From positions 55,980-119,979 of the forward strand of contig NZ_JAGXJN010000025.1 in the NCBI RefSeq assembly GCF_019091455.1: DNA of 64,000 nucleotides. The letters run 5' to 3'. This document shows, in pieces, positions 44,505 to 53,499 of this stretch. How positions within the stretch are numbered: position 1 is the stretch's first letter; each line of letters starts with the position of its first letter. Below the pieces are notes generated by a model. It was given only the letters and a program-made list of their open reading frames with translations. It had not been told where the DNA came from and searched no databases. Both the position numbers and the translations under genes were made by a program. Source of the stretch: Chitinophaga sp. GbtcB8 (GTDB lineage: Bacteria; Bacteroidota; Bacteroidia; Chitinophagales; Chitinophagaceae).

Positions 44505-44987
44505 CTATATTCCACATTCCCGGCCATATGATTTACGCTCTTCCAGCAAAAGATTTAATGCCTCATAAATATCCTCAAAGTGTTTACCATATTTCGTTTC
44601 TATCTCTTCAATCTTTCGGGCCAATTCTTTATAGTTATAAGCATGTTGTCTTAGTAGTACAAACGTTCTTATGATTGCGATATTTACAGATATTGCTTTG
44701 GGGCTGGGAAGTACTGTGGATAACATTGCAACGCCCTGCTCTGTAAAAGCGTAAGGCATATAACGGGTCCCTCCTCTTTTTGAGGTCACAAATTGTGACC
44801 TCAAACTATCAAATTCATCCGCATTGAGTTCAAACATAAAATCTCCAGGGGACCTGTCAATATTCCTTTTTACCGCCTGTTTCAATGCTTTGGTCGGTAC
44901 TTCATACATCTCTGCCAGATCAACATCCAACATTACCTTTTAATCTCTGATCTCAAAGATCTTACTTTGTATTGTTGTTAACTGCAT
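44505..44987 (-). pseudogene. ORF6N-domain protein, interrupted by a nonsense codon
   Basis: Intact frame from 44933 encodes 142 residues of an ORF6N DNA-binding protein (VDLAEMYEV, QAVKRNIDR, DFMFELNADEFDSLRSQ, YAFTEQGVAMLSTVL, VNIAIIRTFVLL). The family normally starts earlier. Reading upstream in the same frame gives MQLTTIQSKIFEIRD, then a TAA at 44940-44942, then KVMLDVD. The text before and after the stop matches a normal ORF6N N-terminus (typically ...IRGQKVMLD...), so one sense codon has become TAA. The original ATG is at 44985-44987. Restart at the internal ATG (44933) could still yield a shortened protein. ORF6N genes are often phage-derived or mobile. Confidence 0.75.
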
Positions 44988-45288
44988 ACTCCATAGCGCT
45001 TCTTAGATCATAACATCTCCATACTTTATACTCAAACCTTAAATAATCGCTAATAAATCCACCATTCGCATTTTGTAGTCCCCATAGAGATACTTTCACA
45101 TACTCACTCTTTTCTTTCTTCCATTAATGAATTTTGTCTTTTAATTTGCGAATGCCATGTTAAGGATCACGTTAGAATATCCGATACTAAGTGTTAGATA
45201 GCACAGATATGATGGCTATGAACTTAAAAACCCTAATAACTGGTTAATTATCAGGGCATTTAAAGTTCAAATGCTTTCTCGTTGTTTC
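44988..45288. other. Spacer between ORF6N remnant and rpiA
   Basis: About 300 AT-rich bases without a convincing gene, RNA or repeat. It presumably contained the promoter of the broken ORF6N gene and holds the 3' end region of rpiA. Confidence 0.5.
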
Positions 45289-45972
45289 CTACCGCTCCCG
45301 CACCTCCGTTCTCCCATCCTCATATCCCAATACCACCTTATGCGCCATTTGCACAAACAAACCTGTTTCCACCACACCCGGAATATTATGCAGCGCATCA
45401 TTGATCAGCTGCGGCTCTTTAATATTTCCAAAAGAGCAATCAATAATATAGTTACCGTTGTCTGTAATAAAGATCTCCTCTCCTTTTGCACGCAGCAATG
45501 GCCTGCAACCCAGGCTTTGCAGCTTGCTGCCCGTGGCTTCCCAGCCAAATGGGATCACCTCTACCGCTAATGGAAAGCGGCCCAATGTGGGCACATATTT
45601 ATGTTCATCCGCAATAATGATCAGCTGCTTACTATGGTAAGCCACTATTTTTTCCCGCAGCAACGCACCACCCCCACCTTTGATCACATCCAGGTTTTCG
45701 CTTACTTCGTCAGCCCCGTCAATATCAATATCTATACGCTGAGTTTCTGCAAAGGTGGTAAGCGGGATCTTTAGCTCGCGGGCCAATGCTGCAGAGGCTT
45801 CCGAGGTAGCAATGGCCAGTATATCCAGCCCATCTTTTACCAGGGCGCCTATTTTCTGAATAGCCCAGTAAGCGGTAGATCCGGTGCCCAGTCCTACTAT
45901 CATACCCGGACGGATAAACTCTGCCGCTTTCTCGCCGGCAGCTCTTTTAGCATTTGTTATAGGATCTTGCAT
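45289..45972 (-). CDS. rpiA: Ribose-5-phosphate isomerase A
   Basis: 227-residue enzyme that interconverts ribose 5-phosphate and ribulose 5-phosphate in the pentose phosphate pathway. The motifs GLGTGSTAYWAIQKIG, DIDGADEV, KGGGGALLREKIVA and ADEHKYV are all present at normal spacing, with a C-terminus VVETGLFVQMAHKVVLGYEDG. Its product feeds KdsD and nucleotide synthesis. It appears monocistronic and diverges from the MHS transporter. Confidence 0.95.
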   Translation of the reverse strand: MQDPITNAKRAAGEKAAEFIRPGMIVGLGTGSTAYWAIQKIGALVKDGLDILAIATSEASAALARELKIPLTTFAETQRIDIDIDGADEVSENLDVIKGGGGALLREKIVAYHSKQLIIIADEHKYVPTLGRFPLAVEVIPFGWEATGSKLQSLGCRPLLRAKGEEIFITDNGNYIIDCSFGNIKEPQLINDALHNIPGVVETGLFVQMAHKVVLGYEDGRTEVRER

Positions 45973-46066
45973 GTTATTCAGTTATGAGTGGTTGTTTACG
46001 AAGATACAAGAACAGCTTTAACTTATATAAAAAGCTGTTATTTTTGACCGCGTTCAAATACATTCC

Positions 46067-47362
46067 ATGATTGATCAACACCCTACCCGCAACACCGCCT
46101 GGCGTCTGAAAGCAATTATCACCGGTTCTGCCGGCAACCTGGTGGAGTGGTACGACTGGTACGCCTATTCCACCTTTGCCCTGTATTTTGCGCCGGCCTT
46201 TTTCCCGGAAGGTAACCCTACCGTACAGCTGCTGAACACCGCGGCTATTTTTGCCGTGGGCTTTCTGATGCGGCCTATTGGGGGATGGCTGTTTGGCCGC
46301 ATTGCAGACCGCACCGGCCGTAAAGCGGCCATGACCTTATCTGTGCTGTTAATGTCGCTGGGATCGTTGATGATCACGTTCATACCCTCCTACCGCAGCA
46401 TTGGGCTGCTATCACCGGTATTTTTACTGCTGGCCCGTTTGCTGCAGGGCCTGAGCGTAGGCGGGGAGTACGGTACTTCCGCCACTTACCTGAGCGAGAT
46501 TGCTACCAAGGAAAAACGCGGTTTCTTTTCCAGCTTTCAATATGTAACGCTCATTGGCGGGCAGCTGGTTTCATTAGGCATTCAGCTGCTGTTGCAAAAA
46601 GTTTTCCTCACGCCGGAGCAGCTGCATAGTTGGGGATGGCGCATTCCCTTTTTCATAGGGGCTTTGCTGGCATTGGTTGTATTATATATGCGCCGTAACA
46701 TGGAAGAATCCGTAAAGCTGGATGATAAAAAAACAGAACGTGGTTCTGTTGCTGTGCTGCTTAAAAAACATCCACGGGCAGTGCTCACCGTTGTGGGGTT
46801 AACGTTAGGCGGTACGCTGGCTTTTTATACCTATACCACCTACATGCAAAAGTTCCTGGTAAATACGGTGCACTTATCCAAGGAGCAATCTACCCTTATT
46901 GTTTTTATACTCATGCTCATTTATGCAGGTATACAACCGCTGTTCGGGTGGATCTCTGATAAATACGGCCGCAAGCCTTTACTGATAGGGTTTGGCGTGT
47001 TAGGTACTTTATTCACCGTACCTATTTTAACTACGCTTAGCCATACTACATCTGCTGTTGCTGCATTTTTCCTGATACTGGCAGCACTTATTATTGTAAG
47101 CGGGTATACCGCTATTAATGCGGTGGTAAAAGCAGAACTTTTCCCCGCAGAGGTAAGGGCATTGGGTGTAGGCCTGCCCTATGCCTTAACTGTAGCACTT
47201 TTTGGAGGAACAGCAGAATACATTGCATTATACTTTAAAAACATTGGGCACGAGTCGTTGTATTACTGGTATATTACCGGCTGCATTTTTATTTCGCTTA
47301 TTGTATATGTTGCTGTAAGGGATACCAGGCGCACTTCATACATTGACCGGGAAAATATGTAA
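46067..47362 (+). CDS. MFS transporter of the metabolite:H+ symporter (MHS) family
   Basis: 431-residue 12-helix carrier. The opening GSAGNLVEWYDWYAYSTFALYFAPAFF is diagnostic for the MHS group (KgtP, ShiA, ProP). The MFS loop reads GRIADRTGRKAAM and its second copy GWISDKYGRKPLL. Likely substrates are dicarboxylates, 2-oxoglutarate, shikimate or compatible solutes; sequence does not decide. A TATTTTTG -7 element lies at 46039-46046, 20 bases before the start. The next gene begins 27 bases after the stop and may be cotranscribed. Confidence 0.9.
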   Translation: MIDQHPTRNTAWRLKAIITGSAGNLVEWYDWYAYSTFALYFAPAFFPEGNPTVQLLNTAAIFAVGFLMRPIGGWLFGRIADRTGRKAAMTLSVLLMSLGSLMITFIPSYRSIGLLSPVFLLLARLLQGLSVGGEYGTSATYLSEIATKEKRGFFSSFQYVTLIGGQLVSLGIQLLLQKVFLTPEQLHSWGWRIPFFIGALLALVVLYMRRNMEESVKLDDKKTERGSVAVLLKKHPRAVLTVVGLTLGGTLAFYTYTTYMQKFLVNTVHLSKEQSTLIVFILMLIYAGIQPLFGWISDKYGRKPLLIGFGVLGTLFTVPILTTLSHTTSAVAAFFLILAALIIVSGYTAINAVVKAELFPAEVRALGVGLPYALTVALFGGTAEYIALYFKNIGHESLYYWYITGCIFISLIVYVAVRDTRRTSYIDRENM

Positions 47363-47389
47363 TTTCATATTGCTACTAAAACCTGCAAC

Positions 47390-48358
47390 ATGAGGCCTTA
47401 CCCCGCTATGCCATACGAGTATCCTATTGGTATTTGTTACCCGCTTACAGAGTGTTGTATGTTCCTGTTATTCATACTTTGTTGCATACACGCATATAAA
47501 AAAGGCATTGGCAATATTATGTACCTGCTGGGCGGCCTGGGCTTCGGCTTATTGCTGGAGTATGTGAATGTAGCCACCAACGCGGGTTATAAGTATGGGC
47601 AGTTCTGGGTAATGCTGGGTATAGCGCCCAACAACATCCCGGTGTGTATTGGTACCGGCTGGGCTATTATTATTTACACCTCACGTCTGGTAACAGATGC
47701 ATTGGGTATGAGCCTATGGACTGCAGCCGCGCTGGATGCCCTGCTGGCCGTGAATATAGACCTGAGCATGGATGTGGTAGCCTACCGTCTGCATATGTGG
47801 CATTGGGATTGGGAATCCCGCGGGCCGGAGTATAATGTGCTTACCAGTCAGTGGTTTGGCGTGCCTTATGGCAATTTTTACGGCTGGCTGTGTGTAGTGT
47901 TCTTTTATTCTTCTTTTGCACGTTTGCTGGAAAAGGTAAAGGCGGTGCCGGCTAAAATATGGCGCATTTTTACCCCAATCCTGTCCATCCTCATCTCGCA
48001 GGCGGCGCTGTGGTTATCCCTTTTTACCATTGCAGATTTTTTAAGATTAACTTTTGGCATTACCAGCGCACACAGGCTGGTGGCTTTGCTGGTACTGTTC
48101 AGCATTATGTCTGTATGGGGCTATGTTAAGCGAAAAAATAAAACCCTTGATCATACTACGCTTCCTGCTGTAACCTGGCTGGTGCCGGTATGGTTCCATC
48201 TCTACTTTTTCTGCTGGTTATTTATTGGCGGCTTCTCTACAGAAAATACCTGGATGACGGTTTTCGCTGTAATTAACCTTTTGGTAGGCGCTTTTATACA
48301 TTGGGCCCTGTTTATAAAACCAACCGTTACTCCCTTGCCGGCTGTAGCCAAACAGTAA
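47390..48358 (+). CDS. DUF422-like (carotenoid biosynthesis-type) membrane protein
   Basis: 322-residue membrane protein with about eight helices. The middle section NIDLSMDVVAYRLHMWHWDW, followed by WFGVPYGNFYGWLCV, resembles the DUF422/CruF layout (DxxxDP..., then VPxxNFxGW) used by carotenoid hydratases. The overall match is partial and the expected DP is MDV here, so function is uncertain. No other carotenoid genes lie nearby. It follows the MHS transporter by 27 bases. Confidence 0.55.
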   Translation: MRPYPAMPYEYPIGICYPLTECCMFLLFILCCIHAYKKGIGNIMYLLGGLGFGLLLEYVNVATNAGYKYGQFWVMLGIAPNNIPVCIGTGWAIIIYTSRLVTDALGMSLWTAAALDALLAVNIDLSMDVVAYRLHMWHWDWESRGPEYNVLTSQWFGVPYGNFYGWLCVVFFYSSFARLLEKVKAVPAKIWRIFTPILSILISQAALWLSLFTIADFLRLTFGITSAHRLVALLVLFSIMSVWGYVKRKNKTLDHTTLPAVTWLVPVWFHLYFFCWLFIGGFSTENTWMTVFAVINLLVGAFIHWALFIKPTVTPLPAVAKQ

Positions 48359-48455
48359 ACCAATTTATTGGAAAACTTTTTGTTGATAACTATTCCGTTA
48401 TCCGCGTGGGTAATGCATAAACTTTTATCTTTATCAACAATAATCGCTTCCTATT

Positions 48456-49934
48456 GTGTTTACCATCCTCCATTTATTATCAGAAACCAACTGGCACCTG
48501 GCTGTTAAAATATTCAGCTATCTATTGGTGCTCCTCACATTTGTAGGGGTGGTAGGCACTATTTTGCTGGAGAACCGCAACCCCATTAAGGCCATGGCCT
48601 ACATACTGCTGCTGGTATTTTTACCCCTGGTTGGTTTGGTGGTATACTATTACCTGGGGCGCGATCTACGTAAGCGCAAACGCTTTACCTTCAAAGGTTC
48701 CAGGGATGAATCCCTTATGCTGCGGTACTGGGAAAATAAACGCCCTGAGATAGAACAAATGCAGCTGGAGCTACGCCACCTGGTAGCCAGCAAACAGGAA
48801 ATAGCAGCTATGCTGCTGAATACTATGCACTCCCTGCTTACCCGCAATAACCGCGTAAAAATATTACTGAACGGGGAGCAAAAGTTTCCTGCCGTAATGG
48901 AAGCATTGCGCGGGGCGCAGCACCATATTCATATGGAGTATTACATTTTTGCAGTGGATAGTGTGGGAAATGCTGTAATAGATATTTTAATAGAACGCCT
49001 GCAGGCGGGGGTGGAAGTACGTTTTATTTATGACGACCTGGGATGTGATAACATGGGTGGGATAACCAGCCGTCTGAAAGAGCATGGTGCAGAGGTATAT
49101 GCCTTTTCACCGGTGCTGTTGGACTTTTACCTCAATGCTAATTACCGTGATCACCGTAAGATCATTGTGGTAGATGGGAAAATCGGTTTTACCGGTGGTA
49201 TAAATATGGATGAACGTTACCTTAATAATGGCAACAATGAAGTGTTTTGGCGGGATACCCACTTGCAGCTGGAAGGTGATGTGGTAAACCAGCTGCAGCT
49301 GCAGTTCATGATGAGCTATCGCTATTGCAGTAAAAAAGATTTTCCGTTTGCATCACCTTATTACCAGCGGGCCACTTTTACCGGCGAATGTTTTACGGAT
49401 ATTGTAGCCAGCGGTCCGGATTCACCCTGGCCCATGGCTATGCAAACCATCATCATGGCCATTAATGTAGCCCGCCGCCGCATACGTATCAGCAATCCAT
49501 ACTTTATTCCGAATGAACAATTATTAACAGCCCTGCAAATGGCAGCACAAGCCGGTAAGGATGTAGAGTTATTGTTACCCCAGCAGGGCGATTCATTTTT
49601 TGTGCAGCATGCCGCGCAATCCTTCATTAAACCCATGCTGGATGCAGGAGTGAAAGTATACTTTTATCAGAAAGGATTTATCCACGCCAAATCCATGATC
49701 GTTGATGATAACCTGGCAATAGTAGGTACCGTAAACCTGGACAACCGCAGCTTTTACCTGAACTTTGAAATTGCGGCTATAATGTATGACCGCGCTGTTG
49801 TAAAAGAATTAAACGCTGCTTTTGAAGATGACCTGGATAACGCTGTGCTTATTACACGCCGCAGCTGGAAGAACCGCTCTATGGGCGAAAAGTTTGTAGA
49901 TGCGCTATGCCGGTTGTTAACACCGCTGTTATAG
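48456..49934 (+). CDS. cls: Cardiolipin synthase (phospholipase D family)
   Basis: 492-residue membrane-bound enzyme that joins two phosphatidylglycerol molecules. Two N-terminal membrane helices (about 14-35 and 43-66, with ENRNPIKAMAYILLLVFLPLVG) are followed by two HKD motifs: HRKIIVVDGK near 233 and HAKSMIVDD near 410, each with the GG/GT..N follow-up. The start codon is GTG at 48456. The gene converges with the acidic protein gene with a single base between their stops. Confidence 0.92.
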   Translation: MFTILHLLSETNWHLAVKIFSYLLVLLTFVGVVGTILLENRNPIKAMAYILLLVFLPLVGLVVYYYLGRDLRKRKRFTFKGSRDESLMLRYWENKRPEIEQMQLELRHLVASKQEIAAMLLNTMHSLLTRNNRVKILLNGEQKFPAVMEALRGAQHHIHMEYYIFAVDSVGNAVIDILIERLQAGVEVRFIYDDLGCDNMGGITSRLKEHGAEVYAFSPVLLDFYLNANYRDHRKIIVVDGKIGFTGGINMDERYLNNGNNEVFWRDTHLQLEGDVVNQLQLQFMMSYRYCSKKDFPFASPYYQRATFTGECFTDIVASGPDSPWPMAMQTIIMAINVARRRIRISNPYFIPNEQLLTALQMAAQAGKDVELLLPQQGDSFFVQHAAQSFIKPMLDAGVKVYFYQKGFIHAKSMIVDDNLAIVGTVNLDNRSFYLNFEIAAIMYDRAVVKELNAAFEDDLDNAVLITRRSWKNRSMGEKFVDALCRLLTPLL

Positions 49935-49935
49935 T

Positions 49936-50316
49936 TTATTCTTCATCATCCCGCTCTACTAACTGATCATCTTCCAGATCCTCATGCCGGTCGCCGCCTA
50001 AACTATAAAAGTTATTTTCTTCATCCTCCTCACCAATATCTTCTCCCTCATTATCCAGCTCTGCGCCTGGTATATCCAGCTTTCTTTCTTCTTCCGGTAA
50101 ATCCTCTTTGCTTTTTGCTAATTCATTATTCAGCTGAACATTGCGGGTAACGTTTTCCACATCCAGGTCTTCCTGTTCACCCTGGTTCATAATATCCTCA
50201 TTGGCGGGGTAAGTGGGGTAACCGGGAAATGTCTGATCTCTTTTCTCCTCCTGCTCTTTCATGCTGGGCGGTTGCGGCAGGTCCTTCTTTTCAGGTTTGT
50301 TTTGATTATTTTTCAT
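49936..50316 (-). CDS. Acidic disordered hypothetical protein
   Basis: 126-residue protein with no hydrophobic segment and very high Glu/Asp content, increasing toward the C-terminus (DNEGEDIGEEDEENN, RHEDLEDDQLVERDDEE). The N-terminus is Lys/Pro-rich (MKNNQNKPEKKDLPQPPSMKEQEEK). It is probably intrinsically disordered and cytoplasmic. No family recognised. It ends one base from the stop of the convergent cls gene. Confidence 0.7.
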   Translation of the reverse strand: MKNNQNKPEKKDLPQPPSMKEQEEKRDQTFPGYPTYPANEDIMNQGEQEDLDVENVTRNVQLNNELAKSKEDLPEEERKLDIPGAELDNEGEDIGEEDEENNFYSLGGDRHEDLEDDQLVERDDEE

Positions 50317-50367
50317 AGCAGTACCTTTTTAGTTTTACTAAGTACCGAAAATGCTATGCCATAAATA

Positions 50368-51513
50368 TTACTGCTTTTCCACGGCTATCATTTTTAAACA
50401 TACAGGCATAGATATTTTTATTTGTTCACCGGTTGGTTTTATAGCACCGGTAGTGGGATTACGTTTAAACAAAACAATGTTATCACTATCCTGGTTAGCC
50501 ACCAGCAGGAAGTTGCCGGAAGGATCTATCATAAAATTGCGGGGCGCTTTGCCACCGGCAGACTGTTGCCCTTTCCACACCAGCTTACCACTGCGTTGAT
50601 CAATGGAATAATACACAATGTTATTCAGATCATAGCGGTTAGAGGCGTACAAAAATTTTCCATCCGGTGAAATGTGAATATCTGCACCCGAAATTTTTCC
50701 TTTATAGGCAGCCGGCAAAGTAGAAATTGTTTGTATGGGTGTAAGCTTGCCTGCATCATATTTAAATACTGTTACTTTTCCATCCAGCTCATGAATAAGG
50801 TAAGCCCATTTGCCATTGGCATGAAAAGTAATATGCCGCGGACCGGACCCTGGTGGCAACGGTGCATAAGATGGGTTGGCCTCCTGCAGCAGTAAAGGTG
50901 AATCAGGATCATACTTGTAAATACCTATTTTATCAATCCCCAGGTCTGGCACATACAGGTATTGATTGTCCCGCGAAAACTCTACGCAATGCACATGCGG
51001 TTTTTCCTGCCGGTTCTTATCCACGCTGGATCCGGTGTGTTGCACGGTTTGCAATGGGGCGCCCACCTTTCCGTCTGCCTGTACGGGTAGTACGGATAAG
51101 CTGCCACCAGCATAATTACCTACCAGCACATGCGTGCCGGCGCTGTCTGTATTAATATAACAGGGACCTTCACCACCGGAAGGCTGTTTATTCAGGAACT
51201 GCAGCTGGCCGGTGGCATTATCAAATGCAAAAGCGCTTACACTACCTGTTCTTTCCGCACCAACTTCGTTTACGGAGTATACATGTTTTTTATCCGGTGC
51301 AATAGCCAGGAAAGAGGGGTTGTCCACACCAGTGGCAATACTTACCGGTTTTACCGCTCCTGTTTGTGAGTTAAAGGAGTATACATAAATACCTTCACTT
51401 TGCTTTTTGGTATAGGTGCCAATCAGCAGATATTGGTCGTAGTCAGCTGGTGTTTGTGCATTTAGCAGCAAGGGGAAAATCATTGCGCCAGCAGTAAGAA
51501 GTAAACCATGCAT
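50368..51513 (-). CDS. Lactonase family protein, 7-bladed beta-propeller (6-phosphogluconolactonase-like)
   Basis: 381-residue propeller of the PF10282 lactonase family. The signal peptide (MHGLLLTAGAMIFPLLLNAQ) implies export, unlike cytoplasmic Pgl. Repeating blade features are YLLIGTYTKKQSEGIYVYSF, PSFLAIAPDKKHVYSVNE, GGEGPCYINTDSAGTHVLVGNY, HVHCVEFSRDNQYLYVPDLG, GPRHITFHANGKWAYLIHE, DIHISPDGKFLYASNR and APRNFMIDPSGNFLLVANQ. It may hydrolyse sugar lactones outside the cytoplasm; the substrate is not determined. Confidence 0.88.
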   Translation of the reverse strand: MHGLLLTAGAMIFPLLLNAQTPADYDQYLLIGTYTKKQSEGIYVYSFNSQTGAVKPVSIATGVDNPSFLAIAPDKKHVYSVNEVGAERTGSVSAFAFDNATGQLQFLNKQPSGGEGPCYINTDSAGTHVLVGNYAGGSLSVLPVQADGKVGAPLQTVQHTGSSVDKNRQEKPHVHCVEFSRDNQYLYVPDLGIDKIGIYKYDPDSPLLLQEANPSYAPLPPGSGPRHITFHANGKWAYLIHELDGKVTVFKYDAGKLTPIQTISTLPAAYKGKISGADIHISPDGKFLYASNRYDLNNIVYYSIDQRSGKLVWKGQQSAGGKAPRNFMIDPSGNFLLVANQDSDNIVLFKRNPTTGAIKPTGEQIKISMPVCLKMIAVEKQ

Positions 51514-51562
51514 AGGTCATAACGTTTCTTATACCTAATATAAGCAAAAAGAAACTACCGGC

Positions 51563-52924
51563 CTATTGCCTGCGCCTGAATTGATTAAAATTCAGCTGTA
51601 CGGCTACCCCGGTGGAATATAATTTTACCTGCCCATATCCAATATCACCCAGGGGTACTTTTGCAAAGGGCTGTATACCTAATGACATATGGCTATTCAA
51701 TGGCAACTGGTAAGTGAAAGCTAAGTTAAGCACCGACAGGTAATGCTGATTTTCATTGCTCAGGGATTTATTCCAGTCGGGCATATAATCCCTTTTATAA
51801 GTATAATTTTCTTTAAGCATTAAATAGCTGGACAAACCAACAGTAGCTGTTAAGTTATACTTAGGCCTGTCCATAAAAGTGTAGTTAATATTGATGGGCA
51901 CATCCAGCACTTTACAGTTTGCATCTATACGCTTTACTGTATTCATTGGGTAGGACCATGTTTTTACTACACCATAATCTTTCCGGGTACCGCCATAAGG
52001 TTTGTCGCTATATATTGCGCCGGAGCTGAATGACCAACGATTGTTTATATGATAGTTAACCAGTATTCCGCCATCCAAACCAAACTTTCCATATTCCAGT
52101 GAAGGGGCTACGTTAAACACAGGTCCCAGCATTAACCCAACAGAAAATCCTTTACGTTTAGGAACGGTATTTTTCTTTTCCTCTGTTTTTTCCGCAATCT
52201 CTTTTATAGGTAAATAACCACTGCGGTTTAGTTTATCAGAAACTGCCGGATTAGTAAAGTAATGGGTATTGAGTAAACGCAGCACTTCATTTTCTTCTGC
52301 TAAGCCGGAAGTATTTTTATTAACCGGATTTGAAGCATTTGATACATCCGTTCCCGTTACATCATTTGACTTTGACAATGGTTGTTCTGACGGATCAGCT
52401 ACCACTGAGGTATTTTTTGTTACCGGTTTATTTGCCAGCCGGTCAGCCGCAAAACCTTTACCTGTAGTATTATCCTTATTTTGCCCTGGCTTGTTTGCGG
52501 AGGCGCCTGCTGTTGTTGAATTATTATTTCGTGCAGGTGTTAACGTTGTGGCATCAGCTGGTGCTGAAGGTGTTTTTGCAACAGGCGGTACAACTGCACT
52601 GTTATTATCATTTGGTGCAACAACTTTTCCGTTGGAAGTCAAGGTGGAATCTGCAGGTGAAACAGTAGATCCCCGCTCAGTAGTTTTTGTTGTTTCAACA
52701 ACCGGGCTGGTTGTTGTGGTAGTGCTGCTGCGCCACCAAATGAAAGCGCCTGTACCTAACAATATTAATACAAGCGGCGCCAGCCACCACCAGAAAGGTT
52801 TTCTGTTGGTGTCGTTGTCGAGAGCATCCAGTTTCTTTTCCATTTTTTTCCAGGCATCCGGATCAAATGGAAAATTTTCTTCGCTCAACCTCTCACGAAA
52901 CTTATTATCAAACGCGTCACTCAT
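51563..52924 (-). CDS. Envelope-spanning beta-barrel protein paired with an ECF sigma factor (possible anti-sigma)
   Basis: 453-residue protein in three parts. The N-terminus (1-42) is charged and cytoplasmic (FRERLSEENFPFDPDAWKKMEKKLDAL), like the short anti-sigma regions found next to ECF sigma factors. A Trp-rich membrane helix follows (about 43-64). A long Thr/Ser/Asn/Ala-rich linker (about 66-220) could cross the periplasm. The C-terminal part (about 255-453) looks like a small outer-membrane beta-barrel of the PorT type. The gene starts 29 bases after the sigma gene stop. A role in sensing or holding the sigma factor is inferred from context. Confidence 0.75.
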   Translation of the reverse strand: MSDAFDNKFRERLSEENFPFDPDAWKKMEKKLDALDNDTNRKPFWWWLAPLVLILLGTGAFIWWRSSTTTTTSPVVETTKTTERGSTVSPADSTLTSNGKVVAPNDNNSAVVPPVAKTPSAPADATTLTPARNNNSTTAGASANKPGQNKDNTTGKGFAADRLANKPVTKNTSVVADPSEQPLSKSNDVTGTDVSNASNPVNKNTSGLAEENEVLRLLNTHYFTNPAVSDKLNRSGYLPIKEIAEKTEEKKNTVPKRKGFSVGLMLGPVFNVAPSLEYGKFGLDGGILVNYHINNRWSFSSGAIYSDKPYGGTRKDYGVVKTWSYPMNTVKRIDANCKVLDVPININYTFMDRPKYNLTATVGLSSYLMLKENYTYKRDYMPDWNKSLSNENQHYLSVLNLAFTYQLPLNSHMSLGIQPFAKVPLGDIGYGQVKLYSTGVAVQLNFNQFRRRQ

Positions 52925-52953
52925 TTTACGTAACCCTCGTGGGTTTTTATATT

Positions 52954-53499
52954 TTATCTTACGGTGTTATAGGATGTAGCCTTCTCTATTTTTTCTTTCA
53001 ATATTTTTTTTGCCTTAAAAAGATTAGACTTGGAGGTCCCCTCTGAAATGCCTAATTGTTCTGCTATTTCCTGATGCTGGTATCCCTCCATTACATACAG
53101 GTTAAATACAGTGCGGTAAGCAGGTGGTAAAGACTGAACCAGCAACAACAACTCATCATACGAGAGCTTGTCCATTGCTTTATCATCCATACCCAGGTCA
53201 TACACCTGTGTTATATCTTCTGTGAAAGAAATTCGTTTTTTACTGCGCAGATGATCAATGGCTGTATTTACCACTATTTTGGCCAGCCAGCTTTTGAAGG
53301 GACGTGTCGTATCAAATTCAGAGATGTGTTGAAATATTTTCAGAAACCCATCATTTAAAATTTCAATTGCTTCTTCCTTATTCTGTGCATACCGCAAAGC
53401 AATACTCATGGCATATCCATAGAATTGCCGATACAATAATTCCTGGCTGTTACGGTTTAAGTTCCGACAACCTTCAATAATGTCGTTCAGTTCGTGCAC
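52954..53499 (-). CDS. ECF-type RNA polymerase sigma-70 factor
   Basis: 181-residue sigma factor. Region 2 is at about 20-85 (LLYRQFYGYAMSIALRYAQNKEEAIEILNDGFLKIF, FKSWLAKIVVNTAIDHLRSKKR) and region 4 at about 120-172 (LVQSLPPAYRTVFNLYVMEGYQHQEIAEQLGISEGTSKSNLFKAKKIL). It directs polymerase to a specific gene set, unknown here. It heads a two-gene unit with the envelope-spanning beta-barrel protein, a common arrangement in Bacteroidota. Confidence 0.93.
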   Translation of the reverse strand: MHELNDIIEGCRNLNRNSQELLYRQFYGYAMSIALRYAQNKEEAIEILNDGFLKIFQHISEFDTTRPFKSWLAKIVVNTAIDHLRSKKRISFTEDITQVYDLGMDDKAMDKLSYDELLLLVQSLPPAYRTVFNLYVMEGYQHQEIAEQLGISEGTSKSNLFKAKKILKEKIEKATSYNTVR

